Shown: positions 16,819-26,900 of the stretch, piece after piece
How the letters are laid out: each line of letters starts with the position of its first letter
Position numbering within the stretch: position 1 is the stretch's first letter
Assembly: GCF_003419895.1 (NCBI RefSeq)
Contig: NZ_QPMM01000011.1
Coordinates: forward strand, 62,001 to 126,000
From: Chitinophaga silvatica
Lineage (GTDB): Bacteria; Bacteroidota; Bacteroidia; Chitinophagales; Chitinophagaceae
Reading direction: 5' to 3'
DNA length: 64,000 bases
Notes under the pieces: model-generated
The model's input: only the letters and a program-made list of their open reading frames with translations
Told to the model about the DNA's origin: nothing
Database searches by the model: none
Made by a program: the position numbers and the translations under genes

Positions 16819-17322
16819 TCATTCTGGCTCAAAATCAAGTGATACGGAGTTCATACAGAAGCGCTTATGAGTTGGAGGGGGGCCGTCGTCGAAAATATGG
16901 CCAAGATGTGAATTACATCTTCCACATAAAACTTCTATCCGATCCATCCCATAAGTATGGTCTTCTTTATAAATGACGCTATGGTTACTTACCGGTTCAA
17001 AAAAGCTGGGCCATCCGCAACTGCTGGCAAATTTAGCATCAGATTTAAAGAGGGGATTGCCGCAAACTGCGCAATAATACATTCCTTTTGTATCGGCATC
17101 CCAATATTTGCCGGTAAATGGCCTTTCTGTCGCATTCTCCCGTGCAACGGCATACAACTCAGGGGGTAGAATTTTCTTCCACTCAGCATTGCTTACATGC
17201 AATATGTTGGTATCCGTCCGTGAATAATAAGGGTTCTTCATGACTTGTTTATTATTAGTAGTCTGACTATGACAGGCTATTTGCGTAGCCATTATAAATA
17301 TGATAAATAATATAGATCTCAT
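16819..17322 (-). CDS. msrB: Peptide-methionine (R)-S-oxide reductase, exported form
   Basis: A protein of 167 aa. The start at 17322 gives a lipoprotein-type signal (ILFIIFIMATQIAC), so the enzyme probably sits on a membrane facing the periplasm. It carries the MsrB hallmarks: two zinc-binding CxxC pairs (CAVCGNPLF and CGRCNSHLGH), the CGWPSFFEP segment, and catalytic Cys156 in RFCMNSVSLDF. MsrB repairs methionine-R-sulfoxide in oxidised proteins, regenerating through a thioredoxin-like donor. The resolving cysteine is less certain. Open frame continues to 17397 but lacks a sensible N-terminus. Confidence 0.93.
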   Translation of the reverse strand: MRSILFIIFIMATQIACHSQTTNNKQVMKNPYYSRTDTNILHVSNAEWKKILPPELYAVARENATERPFTGKYWDADTKGMYYCAVCGNPLFKSDAKFASSCGWPSFFEPVSNHSVIYKEDHTYGMDRIEVLCGRCNSHLGHIFDDGPPPTHKRFCMNSVSLDFEPE

Positions 17323-17440
17323 GACAGCTCCACTTAGGTGAACTAATACTATAAAGTTACGGGTTTCCTGGCTAAAAGAAATCCGGGTACCTTCCAACCC
17401 GATAGTTTGTGGAAGATACCCGGAAAAGGTTGAATAGTTT

Positions 17441-19102
17441 TTATTGATTTACTCTGAATTTCTCGGTGGCTCCGATGGTAGTTTTTGTACAGGTCATCGG
17501 TATAGTACCATTTTCGCTGGAAACATATTTACCATTATTACCACGTAATGAAATTGTACCATCTCCATTATCTATCCAATCAAATTGTTCCCATGGTCCA
17601 ATTGCGGTGCGGTTACAGTTCATAGACTGGATGCCGTTTTCACTACAAACATAGTAACCGTTGTTTTGCAGCACTACCTTGCCACCTCCCGGGTTCACCA
17701 CTGTAAAATGTTCCCAGCCTTGTGCGGCAGCGCGGTTACAGTTCATAGGATTTACTGCATTTTCGCTACAAACGTACATATTGTTATTGCCTTTTAATGT
17801 AATACTCTGCCCATAAGGAATGCTGGGGCCACTACCTCCTCCTGGCGAAGTAGGGCGAACAGCCGTTAATGCCAGTGTTCCTTTCAACATTCTTCCTCCA
17901 TCCCTGGTCAGTCGTAAATAATAATCGGCGGTGCAATAAGTACCGTCCTCATCTAAAGTCACGAAATTAGATCCTGCAGGTACGTAGGCAGAGGTCTCTG
18001 CTGTTTTTGCAATCTGATTACCTTCATTAAATTCATCAAACATGGAGATATAAATTCCCTGGGCACCTAACCGAACCATGTTGTAAAACTGCCTCCACAT
18101 AAAATCGCCATGCGCTCTCTGATGCTCCTGTAAGTCGCCCGGTAATACACAAGGTTGAAAATCTATGCCATTATTATTGCAATAGGTCTGATCTGCCTGC
18201 TGAACGTTGGTATAGAAATTATCTACATCATTTACATTACCAATACGGCCAACCATCCATGGAGAAAGCATATTAAATGCTTTGTAGGTAGCCAGGAATG
18301 AAGGTCTTGAGTCGCTGGTTTCTGTACGCCAGTGAGTAGGAACTCCTCCTATCACATAACAACCCTGGTTTTTAAACCAATTGATAACATCCAGGCACAC
18401 GGCGGCAGACCATGGGTGGTTGGTATCATTAAAGCCAAATCCCCAGATACATACCACCGGCTTGCCATTTTGCTTGGCATATGCAGATGAAGAGGTGTAA
18501 GCCGACATCTTGTTTGTCCAATCGGTCTTGATCTCTGACTGCATGTTTGTCCAGCCACTCACATCATACATTATATAAAACTTGCGTCCGTAGGTTTCAG
18601 CAGCAGTTTTTACCTTTGCGGTAATAGCGTCTCTTACCGGACCTTCAGAACCATTTGGATTGAAACGTTGGAGGGCAGCGCAATCAATTTCATTTTGCTG
18701 CATCCATTGGAACTGTACGTTTACAGTCTGGTCGCTAAAGGAAGAAAAAAGTTTAGCAGATTGACCATTATTTAGATTTGCCCAACCAGTTTGATAGGTG
18801 TTGGTATAATCTCTGACATCGGGCCAGGATTTGATTCCGTTGTTGGAAGATGATGGGGCTTGTCCCCAGTTTTGTGTCCAGTGCCACCAGGCGTTAATAG
18901 GGGAGCCGTCGCCAATAGCGGCAAACCAGCCCTGATAACCCACTGTAATCTTTCCAACAACATCACCAACAGGGGAGCCTAATGCTACAACTCCTGACTT
19001 AGTGCCGGTAAGCGGAGCAAGCTTATTATCGGGTTCTTGCTTCCGACAACTAAATAATAAAGTAATGGATAGAATGAGAAGAAAATACAACTTGTTTTTC
19101 AT
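17441..19102 (-). CDS. GH71/99-like glycosidase lipoprotein with fascin-like beta-trefoil tail
   Basis: A protein of 553 aa. Its signal ends LLFSC (Cys19), so it is a lipoprotein, probably surface-facing. Residues about 50-410 form the catalytic part, with VGYQGWFAAIGDGSP, KFYIMYDVSGWT, GKPVVCIWGFGFND, GIYISMFDEFNEG and DEDGTYCTADYYLRLTR, the pattern of GH71/99-like enzymes of Bacteroidota, which act on alpha-mannan or alpha-glucan type polymers. After a Gly/Pro linker (TSPGGGSGPS) come three repeats of the YVCSENG/MNCNRTAIGPWEQF type, a fascin-like beta-trefoil often found as a carbohydrate-binding tail. The substrate is unknown. It stands alone and divergent from the next gene. Confidence 0.82.
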   Translation of the reverse strand: MKNKLYFLLILSITLLFSCRKQEPDNKLAPLTGTKSGVVALGSPVGDVVGKITVGYQGWFAAIGDGSPINAWWHWTQNWGQAPSSSNNGIKSWPDVRDYTNTYQTGWANLNNGQSAKLFSSFSDQTVNVQFQWMQQNEIDCAALQRFNPNGSEGPVRDAITAKVKTAAETYGRKFYIMYDVSGWTNMQSEIKTDWTNKMSAYTSSSAYAKQNGKPVVCIWGFGFNDTNHPWSAAVCLDVINWFKNQGCYVIGGVPTHWRTETSDSRPSFLATYKAFNMLSPWMVGRIGNVNDVDNFYTNVQQADQTYCNNNGIDFQPCVLPGDLQEHQRAHGDFMWRQFYNMVRLGAQGIYISMFDEFNEGNQIAKTAETSAYVPAGSNFVTLDEDGTYCTADYYLRLTRDGGRMLKGTLALTAVRPTSPGGGSGPSIPYGQSITLKGNNNMYVCSENAVNPMNCNRAAAQGWEHFTVVNPGGGKVVLQNNGYYVCSENGIQSMNCNRTAIGPWEQFDWIDNGDGTISLRGNNGKYVSSENGTIPMTCTKTTIGATEKFRVNQ

Positions 19103-19328
19103 GTGTGGAACAATTGATGATTAGAAATTACTATCGGGTTTTCTTTTTCCGGGCCTGAGTTAATTACGTGGAAACTATTCTAGTGCAAGAAAGGAAGGAG
19201 GCACTAATATTTCACATAATAAAGGGCTAATAACTGCATTAATTTTCCATAACTTTATATCGTGTGCGGTAATGCTGCGGTAAACATTTTTCAATGCAGA
19301 TATATCGCACTACTTTTAATTTTTTGAT

Positions 19329-20372
19329 ATGCCAATTAACCGCGTTTTGTTACTTACATTGTTTATTCCGTTGCTGACTTGCTGCACCAGAAAGGAAAAT
19401 AATGTTATTGTTTCCAAAGGCTACAAAGAAATTGATGCTGTTCTCAAAGACTCAGTACCTACCGTTTTTAACGGTAAATGCTATACTGTAATACACGTAG
19501 AAGGAAAAGCTGTGTATGAGAGAGGATTCGGAGAATATGATGGAAATACAAAACTTTTGATTGCATCCAGTTCCAAATGGTTGTCGGCAGCCGTTTTAAT
19601 GAGCCTTGTAGATGAAGGGAAGTTAAACTTGACAGACACCATTGGCAAATTTCTTCGTATCTATACCAACAATCATAAAGGCCATATAACAATTGCACAA
19701 TTGTTATCACATACTTCCGGATTTCCGGGCTCTTCAACCCAGGGATATGAAAGCAATGTTCTGATTTCATTAGCCCAGGCAACAGACCAGATTGCCATGC
19801 ATGTAGATCTGCAAAACGAACCCGGAACTAACTTCTGCTATGGTGGACTAAGTATGCAAATTGCTGGTCGTATTTGTGAGATCGTTTCAAAAAAAGGATG
19901 GAAAATGCTGGCGGCAGAGAAAATATTTACTCCCTGCGGTATGACCAACACCGATTATGGTATTACTTCTAACCCCCAAATTGCAGGAGGCGTCAGGAGT
20001 ACCGGAAACGACTATATTAAGTTTCTGGATATGATGATGAACAAGGGATTGGCTTATAATGGAAAACAAGTGCTGAGCGAATCGGCCGTTGAAGCAATAG
20101 AAAAAGGATACATAGGTAATGCAACCATAGAGTACTCCCCATATCCGGCACAATTATTAAAGAGCCGCAACTTTTATGGCCTGGGAAATTGGAGAGATGT
20201 GACTGATAACAATGATAATCTTATTGAAAATTCAAGCCCCGGATTATTTGGTACACATCCCTGGATTAACAGGTCTAAGCGGATGACCGGAATTGTACTA
20301 GCATTTATGGACAAGGGATTTATCCGCACAGCTCCTACCTGCCTGGAAATCAGAAAACTGGCAAGAGAGTAG
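19329..20372 (+). CDS. Class C beta-lactamase-fold serine hydrolase lipoprotein
   Basis: A protein of 347 aa. A lipobox is formed by PLLTCC. The SxxK catalytic motif is Ser80-Ser-Ser-Lys83 (IASSSKWLSAA), followed by the LLSHTSGFPG segment typical of this family. The second motif reads CYGGLSMQI, i.e. Tyr-Gly-Gly instead of the usual Tyr-x-Asn, and the third block is near FGTHPWINR. Such proteins are esterases, D-aminopeptidases or peptidases more often than antibiotic-degrading enzymes. The unusual second motif argues against a classical beta-lactamase. Confidence 0.85.
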   Translation: MPINRVLLLTLFIPLLTCCTRKENNVIVSKGYKEIDAVLKDSVPTVFNGKCYTVIHVEGKAVYERGFGEYDGNTKLLIASSSKWLSAAVLMSLVDEGKLNLTDTIGKFLRIYTNNHKGHITIAQLLSHTSGFPGSSTQGYESNVLISLAQATDQIAMHVDLQNEPGTNFCYGGLSMQIAGRICEIVSKKGWKMLAAEKIFTPCGMTNTDYGITSNPQIAGGVRSTGNDYIKFLDMMMNKGLAYNGKQVLSESAVEAIEKGYIGNATIEYSPYPAQLLKSRNFYGLGNWRDVTDNNDNLIENSSPGLFGTHPWINRSKRMTGIVLAFMDKGFIRTAPTCLEIRKLARE

Positions 20373-20435
20373 CTGAAGGTTAAAATACTATCAATCTATG
20401 TCAAATTCATTGGACGTCATACACTCCTCAACTTC

Positions 20436-20443
20436 TAAATTTG
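20436..20443 (+). promoter_or_regulatory. Candidate -7 box for the SGNH hydrolase gene
   Basis: TAAATTTG matches TAnnTTTG exactly and is preceded by a TTG at 20410-20412 (23-nt gap, slightly long). It lies 17 bp before the ATG. Confidence 0.45.
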
Positions 20444-20460
20444 AGGTATAAATTAGCGTT

Positions 20461-21618
20461 ATGTTAAAAAAAATCTGCCTGTTCCTTATTAGTACAGTTG
20501 TTTCCGTAACCTCCTTTGCACAATATAGGTTTATCAGTAATTATGGAAATCTGAATAATACCCTATATCATGTAAAAGAAGATAAACAGGTGACTGTAAC
20601 TTTCCTTGGTGGGTCTATTACTAATATGACAGGCTGGCGCGATCAGGTAGGAGATTACCTCAGAGCCGCATATCCACATACCCGTTGGAAGTTCAATAAC
20701 GCCGGCATTCCTTCTTTGGGAAGCTTGCCACATTCCTTCAGGTTTCAGCGCGATGTAGCAGATCTGGGTAAAACAGATCTTTTGTTTCTGGAAGCTGCTG
20801 TAAATGACCATGTAAACGAAACCAACGAAGTAACGCAGAGACGAGCGATGGAAGGCATAATCCGGCATGCATTGACGGTAAATCCTCAGATGAATATCGT
20901 TTTAATGGCTTTCGTAGATGAAGATAAAATGGCGGATTATCGTAATGGTAAAGTGCCGCTGGAAATTCAGGTACATGAGGATATGGCAAAGAAGTATAAC
21001 CTGCCATTTATAAACCTGGCAAGAGAAGTGACTGCCAGAATCGATGCTCATGAATTTTCCTGGAAAGATGATTTTAAAGACTTGCATCCTTCTCCATTTG
21101 GCCAGCAGATTTATTTTAATACAATTAAAGTATTGTTGGATGAGGCATTTAGTAAACAATCTCCTGTTAAACTGGTAGATGCTAAATTGCCAAAACCTGC
21201 AGATAAGCTTAATTATCAGAATGGCCGGTATGCAGATATTCATCAGGCAAAAATTATTAAAGACTTTACTATCAATGAATCCTGGGAACCAACAGATAGT
21301 ATAATGACCAGAGAGGGTTTCGTAAAAGTACCAATGTTAGTGTCGTCAGGCGCTCATGCTGTAGTGGAATTTCCATTCAGTGGAAGAACGGTTGGTATTG
21401 GGATCGTTTCAGGTCCTGATGCGGGTACAATCAGCTATAGCATTGATAATGGTCCTGTACAAACGAAAAATACACATACTCAATGGAGCAGCTGGCTGTA
21501 TCTGCCCTGGTACCTCATATTGGGCGACAACTTAAAGGAAGGCAACCATGTTCTAAGAATTGAAACGGGTGGAGAGAAAGAGACTTGCAGAATTGTATAT
21601 TTTCTGGTGAACGAATAA
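20461..21618 (+). CDS. Secreted SGNH/GDSL-type hydrolase
   Basis: A protein of 385 aa. The signal peptide ends VTSFAQ. The N-terminal esterase domain (about 40-235) shows all SGNH blocks: nucleophile Ser52 in FLGGSIT, the Gly block NNAGIPSLGS, the Asn block EAAVNDHVNE and the Asp-x-x-His block DLHPSPFGQQ. Residues about 250-385 form a separate beta-rich domain (VEFPFSGRTVGIGIVSGPD, then HVLRIETGG) seen behind many Bacteroidota SGNH enzymes. These commonly deacetylate plant or microbial polysaccharides; the acyl substrate cannot be told here. Confidence 0.88.
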   Translation: MLKKICLFLISTVVSVTSFAQYRFISNYGNLNNTLYHVKEDKQVTVTFLGGSITNMTGWRDQVGDYLRAAYPHTRWKFNNAGIPSLGSLPHSFRFQRDVADLGKTDLLFLEAAVNDHVNETNEVTQRRAMEGIIRHALTVNPQMNIVLMAFVDEDKMADYRNGKVPLEIQVHEDMAKKYNLPFINLAREVTARIDAHEFSWKDDFKDLHPSPFGQQIYFNTIKVLLDEAFSKQSPVKLVDAKLPKPADKLNYQNGRYADIHQAKIIKDFTINESWEPTDSIMTREGFVKVPMLVSSGAHAVVEFPFSGRTVGIGIVSGPDAGTISYSIDNGPVQTKNTHTQWSSWLYLPWYLILGDNLKEGNHVLRIETGGEKETCRIVYFLVNE

Positions 21619-21629
21619 TCATCAATATA

Positions 21630-21683
21630 AAAAATAACAAGGCCACAAATTATACATCAGTAATTTGTGGCCTTGTTATTTTT
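21630..21683. terminator. Perfect 23-bp bidirectional terminator
   Basis: Arms 21630-21652 and 21661-21683 are perfect reverse complements around an 8-nt loop, with a GGCCACAAAT core and A/T tracts on both outer sides. It lies between the convergent SGNH and DUF1801 genes. Confidence 0.92.
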
Positions 21684-21707
21684 AGTGGGTATTTACTAAC
21701 AAATGAA

Positions 21708-22139
21708 TTAATTATGAGCTATAATTTTTATTAGTTCACTGATGAATTTTTTTAATTCTTTTTCTTTGTTTTTAAAGTCAGTTATTCCTGTAATAGTAAT
21801 AATCCTTCTTCCATCTTTATAATCACCTTCCAATAAGTTATTAGGATCAGATAAGGCAGCACCCTGTAAAAAAATGAGCCTGAGCGCATCCTGCTTAAAT
21901 AAATTGAACCCAACTATATAGCGTTTATACTCCTTAGGGTTGAATGGGGGAAGCTTACCTGAATAGAAAAAAACGGGAGCATTCCATGAAATCCCTTCTC
22001 CTATATTCTTATCTGTTGCCATGATAGAACGGCGGATTTCACTAATAACATCCGTCATCGGATGCTTAAGATCTTTCATGAAATTATCTACAGTTTCGGG
22101 GGCCGAAATGCCTGTTGTTAGTGCGGGTTCTTTTTTCAT
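21708..22139 (-). CDS. DUF1801-family protein
   Basis: A protein of 143 aa, cytoplasmic. It matches the DUF1801/YdhG-like fold by the opening helix region (VDNFMKDLKHPMTDVISEIRR), the central IGEGISWNAPVFFYSGK block and the LRLIFLQGA strand. The biochemical role of this family is not settled. It is convergent with the SGNH gene through a shared terminator and divergent from the sigma-factor gene. Confidence 0.8.
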   Translation of the reverse strand: MKKEPALTTGISAPETVDNFMKDLKHPMTDVISEIRRSIMATDKNIGEGISWNAPVFFYSGKLPPFNPKEYKRYIVGFNLFKQDALRLIFLQGAALSDPNNLLEGDYKDGRRIITITGITDFKNKEKELKKFISELIKIIAHN

Positions 22140-22221
22140 AACTGTTACTTGTATCTAAATTAAAAAATATATCGACTTATTACACTATAATATGTAAGTA
22201 CTAATATTATTTTTCTTTTGT

Positions 22222-22229
22222 TATTTTTG
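22222..22229 (+). promoter_or_regulatory. Candidate -7 box for the sigma-factor gene
   Basis: TATTTTTG fits TAnnTTTG exactly, 31 bp before the ATG. The surroundings are very T-rich and no -33 TTG is clear, so chance is possible. Confidence 0.3.
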
Positions 22230-22259
22230 GCAGATAGAAACCGGGTGCCGCTTAAACTT

Positions 22260-22877
22260 ATGCAAAATAATAACCTTCAGAAATACTGGGATCAACTGAT
22301 TCTTCATCAACGTGAAGGTTTATTTGGCTTATATAAAGAGTTATACAGCGATTTACTGAATTATGGCCGTGCCCTTATTAAAGATGAGGAACTGACAAAA
22401 GATGTAATCAATCAGTTGTTTCTTTATTTGTGGGATAAACATCAAAAATTAGCATCTCCCAGGGAAATTAAATCCTATATTCTGGTTTCGTTTCGAAGAA
22501 TGTTGTTATATGAAAGCAAAAAACAACAACAGTATCATCCCTTCATTGCTACAGAAGCCACTACAGCCGAACTGCAACAGGCATCGGCAGAATTTGACAA
22601 AATCAGTGCTGAAACAAATTCGGAAGTAATAACACAGCTTAAAGATGCCCTGAATGCATTGAGTCCACGCCAGAAAGAATTACTCAGGATGAAGTATTAC
22701 GATAATTTATCCTACGAGGAAATAGCTGAACGCACAGGGCTCAGTATTAGAACCGTTTATAATAAGACCCACGAAGCATTACAGCGACTTAGAAAAATTC
22801 TGGGTCCAAAGAGTTCAGGGAATTCTTCTCTCATTATCCTCATTCTCTTATTGGAACTAGCCGGAGAGCAATTGTAA
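22260..22877 (+). CDS. ECF RNA polymerase sigma factor
   Basis: A protein of 205 aa if started at the ATG at 22260; the frame is open to a TTG at 22218. Region 2 lies at about 20-85 (LYSDLLNYGRALIKDEELTK, then NQLFLYLWDK), and region 4 at about 130-185 with ALNALSPRQKELLRMKYY and the helix-turn-helix LSYEEIAERTGLSIRTVYN. The C-terminus ends in a hydrophobic stretch (SLIILILLLELAG), an odd tail that could contact the membrane or the anti-sigma factor. It is followed by a FecR gene and a SusC with an STN domain, the standard trans-envelope signalling trio. Confidence 0.93.
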   Translation: MQNNNLQKYWDQLILHQREGLFGLYKELYSDLLNYGRALIKDEELTKDVINQLFLYLWDKHQKLASPREIKSYILVSFRRMLLYESKKQQQYHPFIATEATTAELQQASAEFDKISAETNSEVITQLKDALNALSPRQKELLRMKYYDNLSYEEIAERTGLSIRTVYNKTHEALQRLRKILGPKSSGNSSLIILILLLELAGEQL

Positions 22878-22956
22878 AAAATAGTTTTAATTTTTTTTTC
22901 GAATTGACCGGGTAAAAATCGGATGCTCCATTCTCTATATAGTAATTACCTGCAAA

Positions 22957-23958
22957 ATGGAGAAGAAATTATACGATACGGTTACGGAGCTGATTGCCGA
23001 TGAATCCTTTATCAGGTACTGTATTGCACAGGAAACAGATGAGGTGATTGAATGGGAAAACTGGATGATTCAACATCCGGAGAAAAGACCTCTAGTGTTG
23101 GAAGCAAAGAGTTTTCTATTGCAGCTAAACACTGCATTGGACGAGGAAATACAGATCCAGCAGGCGTTAGATGAATTTAAAATATTATTTGATCATACTC
23201 ATACAACTGAATTTACAACATCGAAGCAAGGTAAAAGAAAATGGGTACTGGCTTCTTCCATATTTGCTGCAGTCCTGACTATCTTAGGCGTAATCTATTA
23301 TAAGCAGACTAATATTCACTATCACGCCGCCAATCCAACCATTATACACAACGATCAGGCCCTTCGTAAAAATATAAAACTAGTGGATGGTAGTACAGTA
23401 GTACTAGCCAAAAACTCGACTATATATATAGACCCGGATTACAATTCTTCCAATAGAAGTATCCGTCTCGACGGAGAGGCCTGGTTTAATGTGGTAACTA
23501 ACAATAAGCAACCATTTACAGTAGGTACATCCCAGTTATTAACTACTGTTTTAGGCACCAATTTTATGGTAAGGGCCTTCTCTAAGGAAAAGGATGAACA
23601 GGTAACCTTATTATCTGGTAAAGTAAAAGTAAAATCTACTGGTTCTGCCAGAGAAACTATACTTACCCCTGGTGAAACTGTATCACAGGATTTGAGTAAA
23701 TCAATTATCGACACGCTTGCATTAAGCCAATGGACCACTGGCAAGTTACAATTCCATCATATTCCAATTGCAGCAGCATTAAAACAAATTGCTGTCTGGC
23801 ATCATGTGAAAATCGAAATACTTGGCACTCCATCTGTTGAAGCAACTATGAATGCCAAATTTACCAATGAGTCTTTGCCTGAAATGTTGGATCTGCTAAG
23901 CTTTAGCGCTGGGTTTAGCTATCGAGTTCAGAGCGATACTATTTTCATTCAGTTTTAA
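22957..23958 (+). CDS. FecR-family anti-sigma factor
   Basis: A protein of 333 aa. The cytoplasmic N-terminal part (about 1-88) binds the sigma factor. A single transmembrane helix follows (WVLASSIFAAVLTILGVIYY, about 91-110). The periplasmic FecR domain (about 125-225) has the typical KLVDGSTVVLAKNSTIYID and GEAWFNV segments, and a DUF4974 domain closes the protein (LQFHHIPIAAALKQIAVWHHV onwards). It holds the upstream sigma factor until the downstream STN-bearing SusC signals substrate binding. It lies 79 bp after the sigma gene and 40 bp before susC. Confidence 0.92.
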   Translation: MEKKLYDTVTELIADESFIRYCIAQETDEVIEWENWMIQHPEKRPLVLEAKSFLLQLNTALDEEIQIQQALDEFKILFDHTHTTEFTTSKQGKRKWVLASSIFAAVLTILGVIYYKQTNIHYHAANPTIIHNDQALRKNIKLVDGSTVVLAKNSTIYIDPDYNSSNRSIRLDGEAWFNVVTNNKQPFTVGTSQLLTTVLGTNFMVRAFSKEKDEQVTLLSGKVKVKSTGSARETILTPGETVSQDLSKSIIDTLALSQWTTGKLQFHHIPIAAALKQIAVWHHVKIEILGTPSVEATMNAKFTNESLPEMLDLLSFSAGFSYRVQSDTIFIQF

Positions 23959-23998
23959 TTTATCCCATCTTATCAACCATTAACTTAAATACTGATTA

Positions 23999-26900
23999 AT
24001 GAACTTATTTCATACGAGGGTACGCCTTTCAGGGCTAATGCTATACCTATTCCTGTTTATTCTGCCACTGAATTTGCTGGCACAGGATCCGGGCAGTAAG
24101 CGTATCGGATTTAATAATACGAAGCTGACGAATGTTTTCGAGCAGATCTCAGAAAAATATAAAGTCCGTTTTATTTATAATACGGCGGCTCCAAACAGTA
24201 ACCGGACAATCACAATTCCACAGGCACAACGAGGATTGGATGACTTGCTTGCAGCCATTAGCACCCAGGCCAATGCTAAATTTCAGCGATCCGGAGATCA
24301 GGTGAGTGTTCAATTTCTTCCGGTTAAAACATTTACCGCAAAGGGTAGAATTACCGATAAAAATATGCAGGCACTTCCTGGTGCAACTGTGATAAACCAA
24401 CGAACTGGTGAGGGAGCAAAAGCCGATGCAATGGGATATTTTCAGCTCAATTCGGCACAGGGCGACCGTTTGATGGTTTCTTATATTGGCTATAAAGCTG
24501 CCGGTACATTTGCAAAAGAAGAAGAAAACAACTTCAGACTGGAAGACGACGCCGGTAACTTGCAACAAGTTGTAGTTACAGGTTATATGACAAAGAAGGC
24601 AAGCGAAGTAACCGGTTCTGTGCAGAAAATTAAAGGGGAGGATCTTCGTAATTCGGCTACAACAGCAGATGCAATGAGCCTTCTGAAAGGAAAGGTAGCC
24701 GGTTTTTTTATTGCGGGTAATGGAAATGGCGGAGATCCTACCCGTACTTCAGAAGTTGTAATGCGTGGGCAATCCGGGTTATCAATTTCCGGTACTGGCG
24801 CCAATGATGGTAGTACCGTTTCTCCAATGGGTCCACTCATCGTATTGGACGGAATGATTACGAATAGTCGTGATATCAGTGAAGTTGCCAATGTAAACGA
24901 TATTGAAAGTATAACAGTACTTAAAGATGCCGCATCTACAGCCATCTATGGCTCCAGAGCGGCACAGGGAGTTATTGTAATTACAACGAGAAGAGGTAAT
25001 AATAATAAAGCACAGGTATCACTAAGTGCCAAAACAGGTATTGCTAGGCCTAATTACGGAAAGGTAAGACTTATGAACTCCGACGAATTGTATAGTTTCA
25101 TAAAGGATGGTCTTACCAATGCCTATAATAGTAATCCTGCTTACAAAAACACTTATCCTACTGTAGCAGACTTTTTAAAGGCCAAATCATTTGTATCAAC
25201 AGACGATATTAAAACCAATACAGACTGGAGTGATTTGCTTCGCAGAAATGCCTGGATGCGTGATGTAAATCTTTCGGTTACTGGTGGTAATAATGCCGTT
25301 TCTTATTTTGTTGCCTTCAATAATTATAAGGAAGATGGCACCCGGTATATCAATAGCATGGAGCGTAGCAGCGGAAAGGTAAACCTGGATGTGAAAATCA
25401 ATAAAAGGCTTTCGGCATCTCTGAATCTGAACGGATTATTTACCAACACCCTGAATCCCGCTCTTGGATATGACCAGGAACTTACTTCCTATTATCCCTG
25501 GTTATCACCCTATTTCAGTGATGGGAGTATCGCTGATACCTTTGCCTATAAGAATTACAGAGGTAACACAGTAACGGCAAATCCACTCTACGACAGAAAT
25601 TACAACAGCACAATTGGTAAAGCAAAATATTACAATGGTGCCGTAAAACTGAACTATGAAATAGCTCCTTGGCTAACATTCAGTACAACCAATGGCGGCA
25701 TTGTCAGAGATAATGTAAGTGAGGAGTATATAGACAGACGTACTTATGTTACACGAAATTCTTCTGTTGTTAATATAAGTAATCAGGCCGATGGTAAGCA
25801 ATGGGGCTCTCTCCAGCAAACAACCACTAAAACAACCGGTTATTTAAGTTCTAACCTGTTGACCTTTAAGAAAGCATTTGATTTGCATCAGCTGACCGTG
25901 GTAGCCGGGCAGGAATACAGTAGGAACAAAGCATCCGTTACAACCGTGGGGATGAGTAATATCAGAGCAGGAGAGCGTTCTTTTCTGGCAGCTTCCCGTG
26001 TTGGAACAGGAAGAAGAGGTATGCCACCAATTTTGTCTTATTCCTATGATAAACTGGCTTTTTCTCTCTTCTCACAAGCCGATTATTCGTACCGCAATAA
26101 ATATATGGCCAGTGCAGCTTTCCGTAGAGACGGTTCCAGCAATTTTGGCCAGAATAACAGATATGGCAACTTCTTCGCGCTAAGCGGTGGTTGGTTATTA
26201 TCGTCTGAAGAATTTTTCCGGCAAAGCAGTGTAACGCAATATGTAAATAATGTACGTGTACGTGCCAGTTACGGAACCTCAGGTAAAGAAGCCGGACAGG
26301 ATTTTCTTAACTATACATCCTATGTAATTTCTCCGGCCAGTAATGGCTACGGTGGTAACCCTGCTGCATATATTACACAATTGGGCAACCAGAATTTAAG
26401 ATGGGAGGTAACAAATACAGCGAACCTGGGATTGGAGTTCTCGGTGCTCAAACGTATCGATTTTGTTATTGATGCCTATAACAGAAGAAGCCATGATCTT
26501 ATTCAGCAAACTACGCCAACCGGTGCTACCGGCGCTCCCAAGCTCTATACAAATGTTGGAGAATTAATTAATAAAGGGCTTGAAGTCTCTTTAAATACTA
26601 TTAATATTCAAAGTAAGGATATTACCTGGACAACCAACCTGAATTTAAGTTTTAACAAAAACCGACTGGGTAAGATATATCAGGATTCTCTGGTAACGCC
26701 ACTGGGATATTATTCGGGAAACTTCTATGTAAAGTCGGGCGAAGATCTGGGTGTAATAAAGGCTATAAAATATATGGGAGTGAATCCTGATAATGGAAAT
26801 GCCTTATTTGAATATTACAATGCAGCGAGCGGTAAATGGGAGGTGAAAGAAGGTTATAACCAGGTTATTGCAAATGGACTGAATGCACAACAACAAGTAG

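Noticed and set aside
21630..21683. Perfect 23-bp inverted repeat considered as an insertion-sequence end
   Set aside because: Only one copy, 8-nt loop, A/T tracts outside a GC core and placement between convergent stops all fit a terminator.
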